Assembly (NCBI GenBank): GCA_964017185.1
Contig: OZ024875.1
Coordinates: 25,987,456 to 26,051,455 of the forward strand
Length of the DNA: 64,000 nucleotides
Source of the DNA: Rugalucina vietnamica
Lineage: Eukaryota; Mollusca; Bivalvia; Lucinida; Lucinidae
Reading direction: 5' to 3'
A model generated the notes under the pieces. That model was not told the DNA's origin. It saw only the letters and a program-made list of their open reading frames with translations, and searched no databases. The translations under genes were made by a program, and so were the position numbers. Positions 34,161-46,538 of the stretch are shown here, piece by piece. Every line of letters begins with the position of its first letter. Position 1 is the stretch's first letter.

Positions 34161-36067
34161 TAGGGCTGTGGCAAGATAAAATGGACAAAAAGTGTTTCCT
34201 GGGTGTCAATTTTTCAACTTGTTCAAATCATCATCTCTTTAGCACTATGTTATAGCCTAATCACTGCCATAACCAGAAATGGTAATGAGAAGATAACTTT
34301 TTGCCATATTTGCTGACAGTGTCTTTTTTTCGAGATGAACCCCTGAAAACTCTTCGGATGCTACAACCACCTTTTAAAGCCAATAACTGAAAGAATGAAA
34401 ACTGTGTTGTTTGTCTTTTCATGTTTTATTATAAGTTTAGTCCTTCATCCAAAAAACAAACATGGACCAAAGTTGCTTTGAATTTGCTTATAGTATTTAA
34501 TTTCCACATCTTTTGAAGTACCATATCAAAGTAACATTTTTTATAGGTTTTTTTAGGTTAGTTCTGAGAGAAGTGAATGCAAACATCTGTCTTACTCAAG
34601 GATGTGTTGTTGGTATTGTTTTCTCTGACATACAACCCAAACCTTTCCAAAAGATATTGGGCAATTTTTTTGTAAAGCATTACAGTCAGCTCTTCGGATG
34701 ATACAAATGCTCTTCGGACGATACACAATGCTCTTCGGATGATACACAATGCTCTTCGGATGATACAGCTTTTGAATCAATTTCATGATTTTTTCATAAT
34801 TTACACCATAAAACTACTTGATAGATATCTTACACTATTATAAAAGCTTCTTTTTTCCATTTTAATCTTTTTAAAAATTGTAAGTGAACTCTTCGGACGA
34901 TACATAGAACTCTTCGGATGATACAATTCAAGAGCTGTATCGTCCGAAGAGTACTATGTATCATCCGAAGAGCTCTTCGGATGATACAAACCCAAGAATA
35001 ATATAGATTTTAATACATGCATCTATTATTTAAATAAAACCAAAGCATAACAATGATCACTCATATGTTTCCTAATTCATCACTGCATATTAATTTTATA
35101 TGAATTTTATATGTGTGTCCTAGGAATGAACTTAGGAAGCCAAACTTCTAAAAATCATTTTTTTCAAAGTTCAGCATACTATGATAGAAGATTTTTGGCT
35201 TACAAATCATCACATCTTAATTTGTGAAAAGCTTAGGTTAAAAAACAAAATAGAGAAACAGAAAACAAAATCACAGACCAACATTTTGTGAAAAGCACTC
35301 TTCGGATGATACAAAAATTTGTTTCGGACACATATCGGCAACAATGTTTTCCGAAGGTTTACACAGAGCCAAAAAATTTCCTTGTGTTCTTATACTGTTT
35401 TTCATCCACCATTAAAAAAAGGTAATATGAACTGTTTATAACTTTGTGCGTAAGAGAAAACAGCCACTCTTCGGATGATACAGGCCGTTTCGGACACCCA
35501 AAAATTTAGCATATAAAAAGTGATATCAATTTTCCTCTTAGTAGTCAGCTTTCCAAAGCCTGAAGTATAAAAAACGACATGTCATGACTATTACATACCA
35601 CAGTTTCAATTACACAATTCATATATTTGGTATTTTTATAATGGATTATAAAAAGCTATCAAATTTTGAAAATCTTTTTGTAACATCCGACCACAAATGT
35701 TCAAACGTTTGTCATACGAGCATCAGTTGCCATAAAATTATGAACAATATATCAAAACAAACATCAGTAATATCTCCAGGTTATAAAGCTATATATGTGC
35801 TGCTTTGGAGCTAGATAAGGGTTAAAAAATGCAAATGAAATTTGTTGAAAATATACAGGAAACATTGTACACTCAAAATTTAGCCATTTTAAGGCATTTA
35901 TTTTGGTATTTCATCGCAGTAACTAAATCAAAATTATTGGATTTGTCTTTCCAGTTTGCTACCACCATGTACCACTATCTGAGGCATAAACTGTCTCTAT
36001 ATCTCAAAGCATTGTTTTTGTACATATGAAAAGGTTGAAATGACCATTTTATCTTGCCACAGCCCTA
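34161..36067. mobile_element. 1.9-kb TIR element with twelve copies of a 15-base motif
   Basis: Ends are 27-bp inverted repeats: TATAGGGCTGTGGCAAGATA(AAATGG) at the left and (CCATTT)TATCTTGCCACAGCCCTATA at the right, with TA at the borders. Inside, the word TCTTCGGAYGATACA occurs near 34350 (one variant base), 34690, 34710, 34731, 34752, 34889, 34910, 34973, 35298 and 35467, and inverted near 34936 and 34957. No transposase is encoded; ORFs over it are repeat readings. Confidence 0.85.
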
Positions 36068-36527
36068 TAGTCTTCTATTTTGCTCATATTTTGTAGATTG
36101 AATTATAGAAAGACTTATAGCAGGTCATAAGTACCACTGACATTTTCTGTTTTGGCAATCCCCAAATCTGTTGCCAAAGTGATGTAAAGATACGGACAAA
36201 GTTTGATCTACATAATATATACTATTGGCATAAAGTTAATCATATTTTTATGCGACCTTGAATTTCAAAGTCATAAAATAGAATTTCAGATTTGATTTTT
36301 ATCCTGTTTGTCAATCAGTATTTTAAGGATAAAACTTCGGTAAATTTGATTCACTTATTGCAACATTGATCACGAGCGAGAAGCTCGAGTGACAACACTG
36401 TTCGCAAGTTGTTAAACAAGCATGTTTCTTCTTTGCATTTTGGTAATATACAAGTCTTCAAAGCATTTTTATGAACTAAACATGCACGAAGAAAGAAATG
36501 TGATGGTGAAAATTGTAAATTGTCGGC

Positions 36528-37120
36528 ATGAGAGGGGCTGTTAAGAAGCGACTACGTAACTGGCAGAAAGTTCTTTGGTCAGACGAGAGCCATATCTGTC
36601 TGTATCATACAGATGGTCGTGCCTATGTTCGACGCCTCCCTGGTAGATGCTTAATTGGGCCCTGTGTGCAAGGAACTGTGGCTGCGGTAGGTGGTGTGGG
36701 GGTGCATTCTCTTCCGACCACATTCTTGATTTAAAAGTGTTGAACGGTACTTTTAATTCCCAAAAGTAACAGAACAAGATGCTTGAAGCTGTCATTAGGC
36801 CCTTCCTGAACTCCCCTTATGACCAGAATATGGTACTACAAGATGAAAATGCAAGGTACACCGTGCAGACACAACAGAGGAATACGAAAATCAGCACCAC
36901 ATTGCTAGTCTTCCATGACCGAGCTCATCGCCAGACTTTAAACCCCATTTAACACGTGTGGGATGAGCTCAATCGACGAGTTTGAAACCAAGAACCAACC
37001 GTTTCCATTATTTATCAAGCTCTGCTGGAGAAGTGGGACAGCATACCAGGTAAAGGGCGCATGAAACTGGTAATTCCCATGACCAGCAGGCGCCAAGTTG
37101 TCATTCGACACACAATGTTA
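36528..37120 (+). pseudogene. Decayed Tc1/mariner-type transposase
   Basis: Frame 36528-36734 encodes WQKVLWSDESHICLYHTDGR and then VRRLPGRC, matching the first catalytic Asp region (SDES, DGR.YV.R) of Tc1 transposases. Further on, in broken frames, come QDENAR (near 36840), a segment reading DRAHRQTLNPI and, after a stop, HVWDEL, which correspond to the second and third DDE-region blocks. Stops and frame changes separate them and the N-terminal DNA-binding part is missing, so this is a dead copy. The ends of the parent element were not found. Confidence 0.8.
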
Positions 37121-38069
37121 ACCGGAAGTGGTCGAGTTTTCTGTGGTGCCGTTTGACAATTATCAGCATATTCTGAAATTGGATGCTCAAAACTAAATCT
37201 TTAGAAAAAATCTTCACTGTCTTGGTGTTTTCTGAGAAGTTGTGCTCACCTTTGGCCTCCGGATTTTTTCTGATGATGTTTTACAATTTTGTAAGTAATT
37301 TGCTTTGTGCAGTTACACCCCTTTGCTCTCTTGTGCATTGATTATCTTTTGTGCATTTTATTGCTGGTATATTGATTTTGTCAAAATTTATAACAGAATT
37401 TTGAAATGGTTCAAAAGATTTTATTCTTATTGTTCCAAAATCCCTAGTGAAGTTCACAAATGGAATATGCTTAACTTTATGCCAATAGTATATAAACTGA
37501 TTATGCTTTTGGTGCCTCAACTTCATACATGTGATAACTTCCAGGTAACCAGGGAAACTCCAGGAAAGGTTCACTAAAATGATCTTCTAAACTTTGTAAC
37601 ACTTTTGAAAGCAAATTCAAAATCACCCTGAAATGACCCAAAATTTTGCCTATTATATTCTATACATTTAAAAAAAATCCCTGAAATGAAAGAGAAATCT
37701 TCCTGATGCCACTTTCAAACTCATCACATGTGTGCAACTTGTATATCTATTGCTCATTTTAGCATCATTGTCTTTTAAAAAATACCAGAATTTCTTAACA
37801 GGACAGATTGACTTGTCAAAAGAAGAAATCAAAAGGCAAATGTCTGCTTGGAATTGAATTTGGTGTTGTTGCAAAAGCAGGAAGAAGTCATAGACTTTGA
37901 TATAGAAAAATGTGTTCTGAAATAAATTTGGGAATTTTTGCCAAAGCAGAAAAGTGAGAAGGCAATGGATTTTGTTGAAAGGTTTCAGGGAACAAAGACA
38001 TGGGGAACAAAAGAAAAAGACATACCGAATGTCTGCTATATACTTCAAATTATATTTGAACCTTAACTT

Positions 38070-38283
38070 GAGAAAACCAGTCTTCAGGGTTTCAAATCCA
38101 TTCCGACACAGACTGGCCTGTAAAGCCACAGAAGATGGCTAGAAGCTTGAAAGTTCGGATTTAAGAAGAGAAATTGTACTATTCATATAGGGTAAACAAA
38201 TGCGCAGATCAGCTGTGCATTAACTGATCTACACCTTTGTTTTTCAGATAGACAAAAATTTTGTTTTCTCATCAGGCAGTTCA
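38070..38283 (-). mobile_element. Family D MITE, reverse degraded copy
   Basis: Shares ACAGACTGGCCTGTAAAGCC, GCAGATCAGCTGTGCATTAA and the end GTTTTCTCATCAGGCAGTTC with the family. Confidence 0.65.
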
Positions 38284-39063
38284 TTTAAAACGGGATGAAA
38301 TAAAACTTGCATTGCTCGTACTTGAACTTTGTCAGTTTCATGACACGATCAACTGGCATGGTGACAAACTCAAAAGCATGACAGTGTGCTACATATAAAA
38401 AGATATGCAGTGTCAAAGTAGACACTTTGTGAAGCAAGTAATGGCGACTTAAAACACCCGTAAAACACCCGTGGTGGGATAGCATGCTTTTTCACTGACA
38501 TGATTTGCTGTTGCTTGGTTGGGCTTGCATTCCAACTTTTTACGGCATTGTTTTTCGGCTAGCTGTTCAAACAGAAATCTTTAAAATCTCTTTTGTATGA
38601 GAAGTTGGATATTCGAGCAGGCTCGTTTGGGTTGAGTAATGACAAAAACAATTACAGCTAGATTTAATTATTATCAATGGACAATCTTTATACAACATTT
38701 AATGAAAGTTTCATGTAAGTATGAAGATAATCTTGAGTGTAGCAAAAATCTCTAAACTTGTACTGTTTACCAAGCTGTTTCATTGCCTGCTCGCAGAAAT
38801 GTCTACTTGTTCTCATAAGTGGGTAATGTACATGTTCTTTCTTATCAGCATGGGGAGACATTTGTTACTTTGAAAAGTTTACAATCATTAGTTTTAAAAT
38901 GCTATACAGCTCCGCTTGCGGTCAGTCATTATTTCATGTTATGATGGCAATCATTTATTGCTGAGTTTATAGAAAGCATGACTGTGTTTCATGACAAAAC
39001 CACCAACATTGCATCTGTGCCCACCTATTGTGTAGAAGAGTATAAGAATCTTACATGAGTGTC

Positions 39064-39169
39064 AGGTATGGATAGACAAATCTGTCCCTCAGGTCACATT
39101 TTGGCATCACGAGGCTCGCCTCGTGATGCCAAATTGTGACCTGAGGGACAGATTTGTCTATCCATACCT
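39064..39169. repeat. Near-perfect 106-bp palindrome (foldback)
   Basis: Two 52-bp arms around a 2-base loop at 39116-39117. The left arm starts AGGTATGGATAGACAAATCT; the right arm ends AGATTTGTCTATCCATACCT. I find one mismatch. It could extrude a cruciform or give a hairpin RNA. Confidence 0.95.
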
Positions 39170-39186
39170 TACACGAATGATGGATT

Positions 39187-39475
39187 CTTTTTCTTGCACG
39201 CTTTAATGCGGCCAAACTTGATTTTCATACATATTTACCTAGAAAAACGCTACAATCGCGGCGTCTGCCATTTTGATTTTAAACGTTTTGACGTCATTGT
39301 GACGTATGCGCTTAGCGACGGAATTACGTGACGTCCTATACAACCAATGTTAAAAAAGAATACTTGAACGCAGGGTGCGACCGGGGTGAGATAACCAGGA
39401 TGAGATAAGAGTTTCTCACATGGGGTAAAATGTAGGATTTCTCTATCTGGTGTGCAAGAATTTCATAGTCTGCCT
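39187..39475. mobile_element. Probable MITE next to the palindrome
   Basis: TTCTTTTTCTTGCAC near 39185 and GTGCAAGAATTT at about 39461-39472 are inverted to each other. The interior has several TGACGT words. The palindrome at 39064 may be part of the same element. Confidence 0.45.
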
Positions 39476-40465
39476 CCATGTGATTGCAGGAATCACAGAC
39501 TGGGAATGGTGTGACTGGAATGAAATCAAAAGTAAAAATTTATTTGAAGTCAGATTATGAAACACCGTCTTTACACAAAATAGTTTAGTGCAGTTTTGTG
39601 GGTTTTGTCATGGGATGAATAATAAATTATTTATTGTGATGTAATTTCTAAATAAAAATCATTACAGACCAGTGCACAATCAAGTTTCAGTATGAAATCT
39701 AATCACCAGTGTTCTCATATTTCACACCTGTGTGTATGAAACATTGCGCAGTAATTGTCCTTGGCTCATCACTTGACTTGGTCTTATTTTTATGTTAAGT
39801 GTAGCTGGCTTCTTTGCAGTGTATATGGCTCAAGAATAATCTGGAGTAATTTTCCATGACAATAAGAGTTTGAGCATGTACCAGGACTTACGTCCAACAT
39901 CATAATTATACTCATGCTCTACAGAGTGTCATATTTTCTGAAGTCTTGAACATGTTCCTGCAATGTTGATATTTGTATGAAATCTACAGAGATTGTTCTA
40001 GATCATCTCTTAGCATGCACCAGGACCAATGGGCCCTTTATCTACATTTCGTTCACTTTGTCAAATTCAATAGCATTTTATGGTGTAGTGACATGTAATT
40101 GGCACAAGTCAAGTCTGGTATGGACATGCCGACTTGGAGTTTTAATTGTTGGGTGTAGTGGCTTTAATGTCACTACGTCTTGGACAAAAAAACCTGGGCA
40201 AACAGTCCATTACTAAAACTTGATTTAGCACTGGAACGTTTTCATATCAAAATAAGTGAGATAGGGATGAAAATGTTCTGCATTCTTCAGGAGAGCAAGA
40301 GAGCCATTAGCTCTTGTGGTATTTGTTAGAAATGTGCCTTACAGTAAGAAAAACTATGAGTTTTATGTTTAAGTGTGACGCAAACCAGGCTGAACAACCT
40401 TGTTTGAAATATTTAGACAGAATAGATATTATACACATACTATCAACATGAAACTGTCATATTCA
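39476..40465. other. Non-coding stretch, nothing recognised
   Basis: No exon, RNA gene or repeat family supported here. Confidence 0.4.
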
Positions 40466-40794
40466 TTCTAATTAGCGCACAGTGTGTTTAACTTTTCACA
40501 ATAACTAAAAGTTAAGGTAATATCATTCTAATTAGCGCACACTATGAACGAAAAAAAAAAAAAAAACACACCAAAATGCTGAAATTACCATGTCAAATCT
40601 ATCAATGGTGTTCAAATGGTTGCAAAATAGTTTTTGATCATTTACGGTTATGCATCTTATGTGGTATTAATGTATAGAATTGATGTAAAATATCAATATG
40701 CTATTCGAGCAGTGTGCACTTATGCATGTGTTTTTCGGAAACGACCGGGGTGTACGCTTATTGGAGCATGTGCACTAACTAGAACAAATATGGT
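40466..40794. mobile_element. MITE of family I (TTCTAATTAGCGCAC ends)
   Basis: TTCTAATTAGCGCAC occurs at 40466 and again near 40527; the right end reads GTGCACTAACTAGAACAAAT(ATGGTA), inverted to it. A homologous, larger copy lies at 54303-54810. Confidence 0.65.
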
Positions 40795-41536
40795 ATGTTG
40801 CTGATCAACAGTGCAGTTGCCATGTAAGGTCTTGTAGGAGTTTTTGGGTCTTGTGGAGGTAAGAATGAATGAAAAAAATTGAGGTCATAAAATTGCATGT
40901 GAATCTAACTGGATTTTTAGGGCTGTGTCACCAGTTTCAAAACGTAAGAAATATTAAAATAGATGTAGAAATCTGACACCATAAGAAAATAATTTTTCAA
41001 TAAAATTTTGGGGGCCTATATTTAAAGTTGGCTTACATCCTTTTTACAGATGGCGTATTTAAAACATTATGCTCCTAATAATATTTGATGTATGCTGAAG
41101 GTGTAGTTTGTTGTGTCTTATACATCAGATCTATGCCTAATTCTAAACTCACAGATCAAATCCTTTAAAATTAACAGGATGGCTCAGCTCCTCACCAGCA
41201 GTTGGCGAAAAGTAATTTTACAAATAATGCAGACCATTTTGAGCTCTCATCTCCAAAATTGCCTATGTCAATTTTTTTTGTTAAAACTTTGTACCTCTTA
41301 CTGTCTACAAGTTATATTTTGTTGTGATTTTCGTGTTTTCAATGTTATATTTTGAATGTTGTATTTATTATATATTGTTAGTCTATGTTAGAAGAAAAAC
41401 AAAGTTTATCTCTTTTGCTCTTGAACTTTTTCCAACACAAAGATAAAATATTTTAACATTATCTTGGGTTGTTGTTTTTTTCTATTTCTATACCAAGCTT
41501 CTTTTATCAATTCAAAAAATTTCCCCATTTCATCGA

Positions 41537-41750
41537 CATGTACTTTTATGTACAGGAAGAGCTGTTACACTCTACCCAGTGTTGATGTCAGCTTCTGCTT
41601 TGCTCATATGTTTAAATTTTTTAGAACTCTATATCCCCTGAACATTTAGATGGATCTAGTTGACAATAGATAGATGTTGGTCTTAAGTTTTATGCTGTGC
41701 TAGTCGACCAACCTGAGTGTCCTTGAGGTCAAGATCATGTTAGTTTGGTT
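41537..41750 (+). mobile_element. Fragment of Helitron-like family A
   Basis: TGTACAGGAAGAGCTGTTAC near 41550 matches the A 5' end, and a single diverged core unit follows (TTTAGATGGATCTAGTTGAC, GTCCTTGAGGTCAAGATCAT). No A 3' hairpin. Confidence 0.6.
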
Positions 41751-42662
41751 TTAAAAATTTATTTAAGAAGACTGTTCTTTGATCAACTTTACGAGTTCAC
41801 CTGAGTAGAAAAAATTAAATGGTACTCCTTCATTTTCTGCTTTTAGACTAACAGTCTTAGAGGCAATGCCTGATTCATGGTATCTTTGTATCAATTTTTA
41901 CAGAAACAAGGAGACTAACAGCAGTACCTAGGCACCAGGATGCACATAAACTAGGATCTGCCATTTAGTCCACCCTGTCTCTTAGAATATCTATACAATC
42001 ATTATCAGCAGGACAATCATCATCCAACTTTATTGGAAGCTTCATTGTGGTAAGGGATAGCTTGCATCTGGTTTTAGAACAGAGATCAAAACTATGGTTG
42101 ATATAGTAACAGATAGCTCCCCTTTACTTTGTATGAAATAAAATTTCCACATTCTCTATGCTGTTTTTGTTTGTATTTCTTCATACTTTCAAGGCACAAG
42201 GACATATATACTCATATAAGACTTAATGGGTGGATTTTGACCAAACTTTCAGATACATGGTTGGGAGGGGGAAAAGAGTTGATAAGATTTTGATTACCTT
42301 GACCTTTCTTTCAAAGTCATCAGCCCATGAACTAGAGGACCATTGGTCCTGAGAACGCTCACTCAAGGTCTTTGAAAAATGACCTTTGACCAAAGTGACC
42401 TTGACTTTAAATACATAATTTTATTAACTCTATAAGTTGTCTGTATCTACCTACCTACAGGTCACAGGCTATAATACATTCTGAAAAATCTTGTTTTCAC
42501 TTTTTACATTAAAAAGCATATATGACAAAATTTTATCTTGCCATAAAATAGGTCAAGGTCAACCCAAGGTCATAATTTTCACAAACTAAGATCAGATGCA
42601 GTCCCTAATGCTATATACTAAGTTTCATTGAAACTAGTTAATCAATTTAAGAGAAGAATATT

Positions 42663-44022
42663 TATACCACCGGCATTTATGCCGACGGGTATATAGTTTT
42701 CGCTTTTCTGTTTGTCCGTTCATATGTTCGTTTGTTCGTTCGTTCGTTCGTTCGTTAGTTCAGTAGAATTTGCGTCAAAGTTTTGGTTAAAGTTTCTCTA
42801 GTGGTGTATATCTCATGCAGTTATAGTCAGAAACCATTCATATTTGGACCATAGGTACCCTATAGGGTTTGCCTTGTTTCCATGAGTTCGGACCCCAGGG
42901 TCCATGCCCGGGGGTGGGGCTAGAGATCAAAATCTAGGTCACCTTTAATTTGCGACAAAGTTTTGGTTAAAGTTTCTCTAGTGGTGTATATCTCAAGAAC
43001 CATTTATCAGAAATCATTCATATTTGGACTTTAGGTACCCTATAGGGATAGCTTTGATTCCAAGAGTTCAGACCCCAGGGTCCATGCCTGGGGGTGGGGC
43101 TAGAGTTCAAAATCTAGGTCACCTTTACTTTGCGTCAAGTTTTGGTTAAAGTTTCTCTAATGGTGTATATCTCATCAGCCAATTTTCAGAAATCATTCAT
43201 ATTTGGACTTTAAGTACCCTATAAGGTTTGCTTTGTTTCCGTGAGTTCAGACCTGAGGGTCCGTGCTCGGGGAGGTGGGGCTAGAGTTCAAAATCTAGGT
43301 CACCCTGAAAATGTGCTATTTACATAGTGTTTTTTTTTCTTCTCTAAGTTCATATATTAACAAAGACTTATGGAATGTATTCCTATTTGGATCATAGATA
43401 CCCTTTAGGGCTGACTTAAATTCCATGGCACCAAAATCTAGGGGTGGGGCTGGAGGTCAAAATCTAGGACACATTTATAAAATACAATAGTTACCAAGAT
43501 TAATATTCTGTAGGTCTATTTCTTGACAACTATTTGTCAGAAAGCATTCATGCTTACAACATAGGTACCACATAAGGGTTAGACACAAGGGTCCATGCAT
43601 GGGGGTGGGGGTGGGATGGACCCAAGGGTCCATGCATGGGGTGGGGGTGGGACTTGAGGTTAAGGTCTGGGGGATTTTTTTTTTTTTTTAAGAATGACAC
43701 TCTATTTTCATTCCAATCTAGGACTGAGGACCTGACCCACAATGTCCGTGGATTATGTCCTAGATTGAGTATACACGTCAGCTCTGTATACTGCTCTAAA
43801 ATAGATCTGTCATTCTAAAACACCACTCCCCCATGTTTGTATGCAATGTGCTTCACAGTGCTTATATCTAAAGTGTACTTGATAAGGGTATTGACTTTCA
43901 TTGGGGATTTGAGGTTCAATGTCAGGGGTGAGCATGTGCAGGGTTATATAGGTAGGGGGTAGGGAGGGGGCTTTGTGGCTACCAGCCGGGGGTATACGTG
44001 CCTCTCAAGGCACTTTTTCTAG
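42663..44022 (+). mobile_element. Helitron-like family C, complete copy nested in family B
   Basis: Starts TATACCACCGGCATTTATGC, ends with GCCGGGGGTATA, hairpin GTGCCT/AGGCAC and CTAG (44019-44022) followed by TTTT. A (GTTC)n tract at about 42717-42757 follows the 5' hairpin. The core units (near 42783, 42962 and 43138) each hold TTTGGTTAAAGTTTCTCTA and TACCCTATA. Confidence 0.85.
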
Positions 44023-44497
44023 TTTTGTAAGTTTTTACCTTATATGGGGATAGCGACTATCTTGGTCAAGTAATACTTTAATATGTAAGAAATGACCTTG
44101 ACCTTGAATACTCAGCCAACTTCATTAACTCAACAAGTAGTATGTATCTATTTGCTTTCAGGTCACGGGCTACAAAACTTCATCAAAAAGCCTATGTGAC
44201 CACATTTGACCTTGACCAGGGTCAACCCAAGGTCATGATTTATACAAACTATATTGGGCCAGCGTCTCTGATGCTATATACCAAGTTTCAAGTCCAACAG
44301 TTCCAGAGATTTTTTAAAGTTTTTACCATTATGGGAATGGCATCTATCTTGGTCAAGTGACCTGGAATATGTAAATGACCTTTGGCCAAGGTCAGGAAAT
44401 GAACTTGACCTTGAATACTCACACACCTTCATTAAATCAATAAGTTTTCAGGTCACAGGCTACAAAACTTCCTGAAAAATCCAATGTTTCCACTCTT

Positions 44498-46006
44498 TAG
44501 CTCACCTGAGCCATTAGGCTCACAAGGTGAGCTTATAGGATGGCCATGATCCGGGGCCGTCCGTCGTCCACCATTTTCAAAGATCTTCTTCTCTGAAACC
44601 GCTTGGCCAATCAAAGCCAAATTTTATATGAAGCATCTATAGGAAGGGGGAACCAATGTGTTTATAAATAATCCAGGTCACATGACCAAGATGGCCGCCA
44701 TGCCCATATATGGTAAAAACCCTTCAAAATTCTTCTTCTCCGGAACCACTGGACGGATTTCAACGGAACTTGGCATGAAGCATTGGGGACTAGAGTACTA
44801 CAATGTGTTTATAAATTATGACCTTTGGATGACCTTGACCTATTTTATGGCAAGGTCAACATAGGTCGCCCATGCATTTGAATGGGGAAAATTGTTAAAA
44901 TGTCATTTGAAAGGCAAATCTTGCAGGAAATGGGCAAATGGACTGAAGGTAGGTAATTCTGAAAAAAATTTGGACCCCAGGGGTTGGTCTGCCCCCACCC
45001 CGGGGCAATATACATGTATATTACAAAAATATTCAAAGATCTTCTCTGAAACCACTTGGCCAATCAAAGCCCAATTTTAGAGGAAGCATCTATGGGAAGG
45101 GGGAATCAATGTGTTTATAAATAATCCAGGTCACATGACCAAGATGGCCACCGTGCCCATATATGGTAAAAACCCTTTAAAATTCTTCTTCTCCTAAACC
45201 AATGGACCGATTTCAACAAAACTTGGCATGAAGCGTTGAGGACTGAAGTACTACAATGTGTTTATAAATTATGACCTTTGGATGACCTTGACCTATTTTA
45301 CAGCAAGGTCAACATAGGTCGCCAATGCATTTGAATGGGGAAAACTTTTGAAATGTCATTTAAAGTGAAAGTCTTGCAGTAAATGGGCAGTAGGACTGAA
45401 TATTAATGATTCTGAAAAAAATGGACCCCAGGGGCTCTAGCCCCGGGGCATTATACATGTATATTACCATAATATTCAAACATCTTCTCCTCTGAAACCG
45501 CTTGGCCGTCCGTCGTCCACCATTTTCAAAGATCTTCTTCTCTGAAACCGCTTGGCCAATCAAAGCCAAATTTCATGTGAAGCATCTATAGAATGGGGCA
45601 ATCAATGTGTATATAAATAATCAAGGTCACATGACCAAGATGGCCGCCATACCCATATATGGTATAAACCCTTCAAAAATCTTCTCCGGAACCGGTGGAC
45701 CAATTTCGAAGAAACTTGGCATGAAGCATCGATGACTCAAGTACTACAATGTGTATATAAATCATGACCCTCTGATGACCTTGACCTATTTTAAGGCAAG
45801 GTCAACATGGGTTGCCTATGTATTTGAATGGGTAAACTGTTAAAATGTCATTTGAAGGGAAAAACTTGTATGGACAGTATATTGATTATTCTGAAAAAAA
45901 AAATGGCCCAAGGGCTTCATCTGCCCCTATACTGGGACTATTTTCTATAACATTCGTATGTACAGCAGATCTCAGGTGAGCGTTTACAGGACCATTGGTC
46001 CTCTGG
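44498..46006 (+). mobile_element. Helitron-like family B, complete copy nested in reverse family B
   Basis: Starts TAGCTCACCTGAGC, ends CTCAGGTGAGCG, hairpin AGGACC-ATT-GGTCCT and CTGG (46003-46006) before TTTT. It contains three core units with CTTGGCCAATCAAAGCC-type words (near 44602, 45056 and 45551) and ACATGACCAAGATGGCC. Confidence 0.85.
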
Positions 46007-46538
46007 TTTTCCATTGAACAGCCTATCTGACCAAAATTGACCAGCGGTAAAATAGGTCATGATTTATACAAAGTATGATGAGCAGGGGTCCCAAAAGCTA
46101 CATACCAAGGTTCATTGAAATAGATCTACTGGTTCCAGAGATTTTTTTAAGGTTTTTGCTATTTATAGTCATGGCGGCCATCTTTGTCATGTGACCTGGA
46201 CCATTTATACAAATTCCTAAGGATGCTTTAAATGAAGTTTGGCTTTGATTGGCCTAGCGGTTTCAGAGATCTTTGAAATTGTGAATGAAGGATGGACGCT
46301 GGAGCAAGGGTATACTATAACACGGCTGCTTATCTCCTTTATCCCAAGCAAAAATAGAAGTAGAGTTTGCTTGTTTAGATGGCATTTCTTCCTTTAGAGC
46401 GCAACTTATGTGAAATCAAAAAATGCCATGCAACCACACTTTGACTTTTGAGCAAGTGTGCAACAGATTTGCAACCATTTGCTCAAGTGGGTCAAATTGT
46501 ATTTTCTATCTGAGGACTCGAGAAGTTATCCCCATTTA

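Larger units (their letters stand above)
42332..46318 (-). mobile_element. Helitron-like family B, reverse copy, broken by two insertions
   Basis: Read on the - strand, the 3' end is the B hairpin AGGACCATTGGTCCT followed by CTAG (42332-42335). Its core is visible at 42336-42662, 44023-44497 and 46007-46318. It is interrupted by a family C copy (42663-44022) and a forward family B copy (44498-46006). The flanks of the second insertion join to a continuous B core: ATGTTTCCACTCTTT on the left and TTTTCCATTGAACAGCC on the right. The 5' end near 46318 is lost. Confidence 0.75.

Noticed and set aside
36541..36795. 84-codon - strand ORF
   Set aside because: Antisense shadow of the Tc1-type pseudogene on the + strand.
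37668..38129. 153-codon - strand ORF, the longest in the window
   Set aside because: Rich in Phe/Leu/Cys as expected from random AT-rich sequence, and it overlaps a family D MITE end; no domain.
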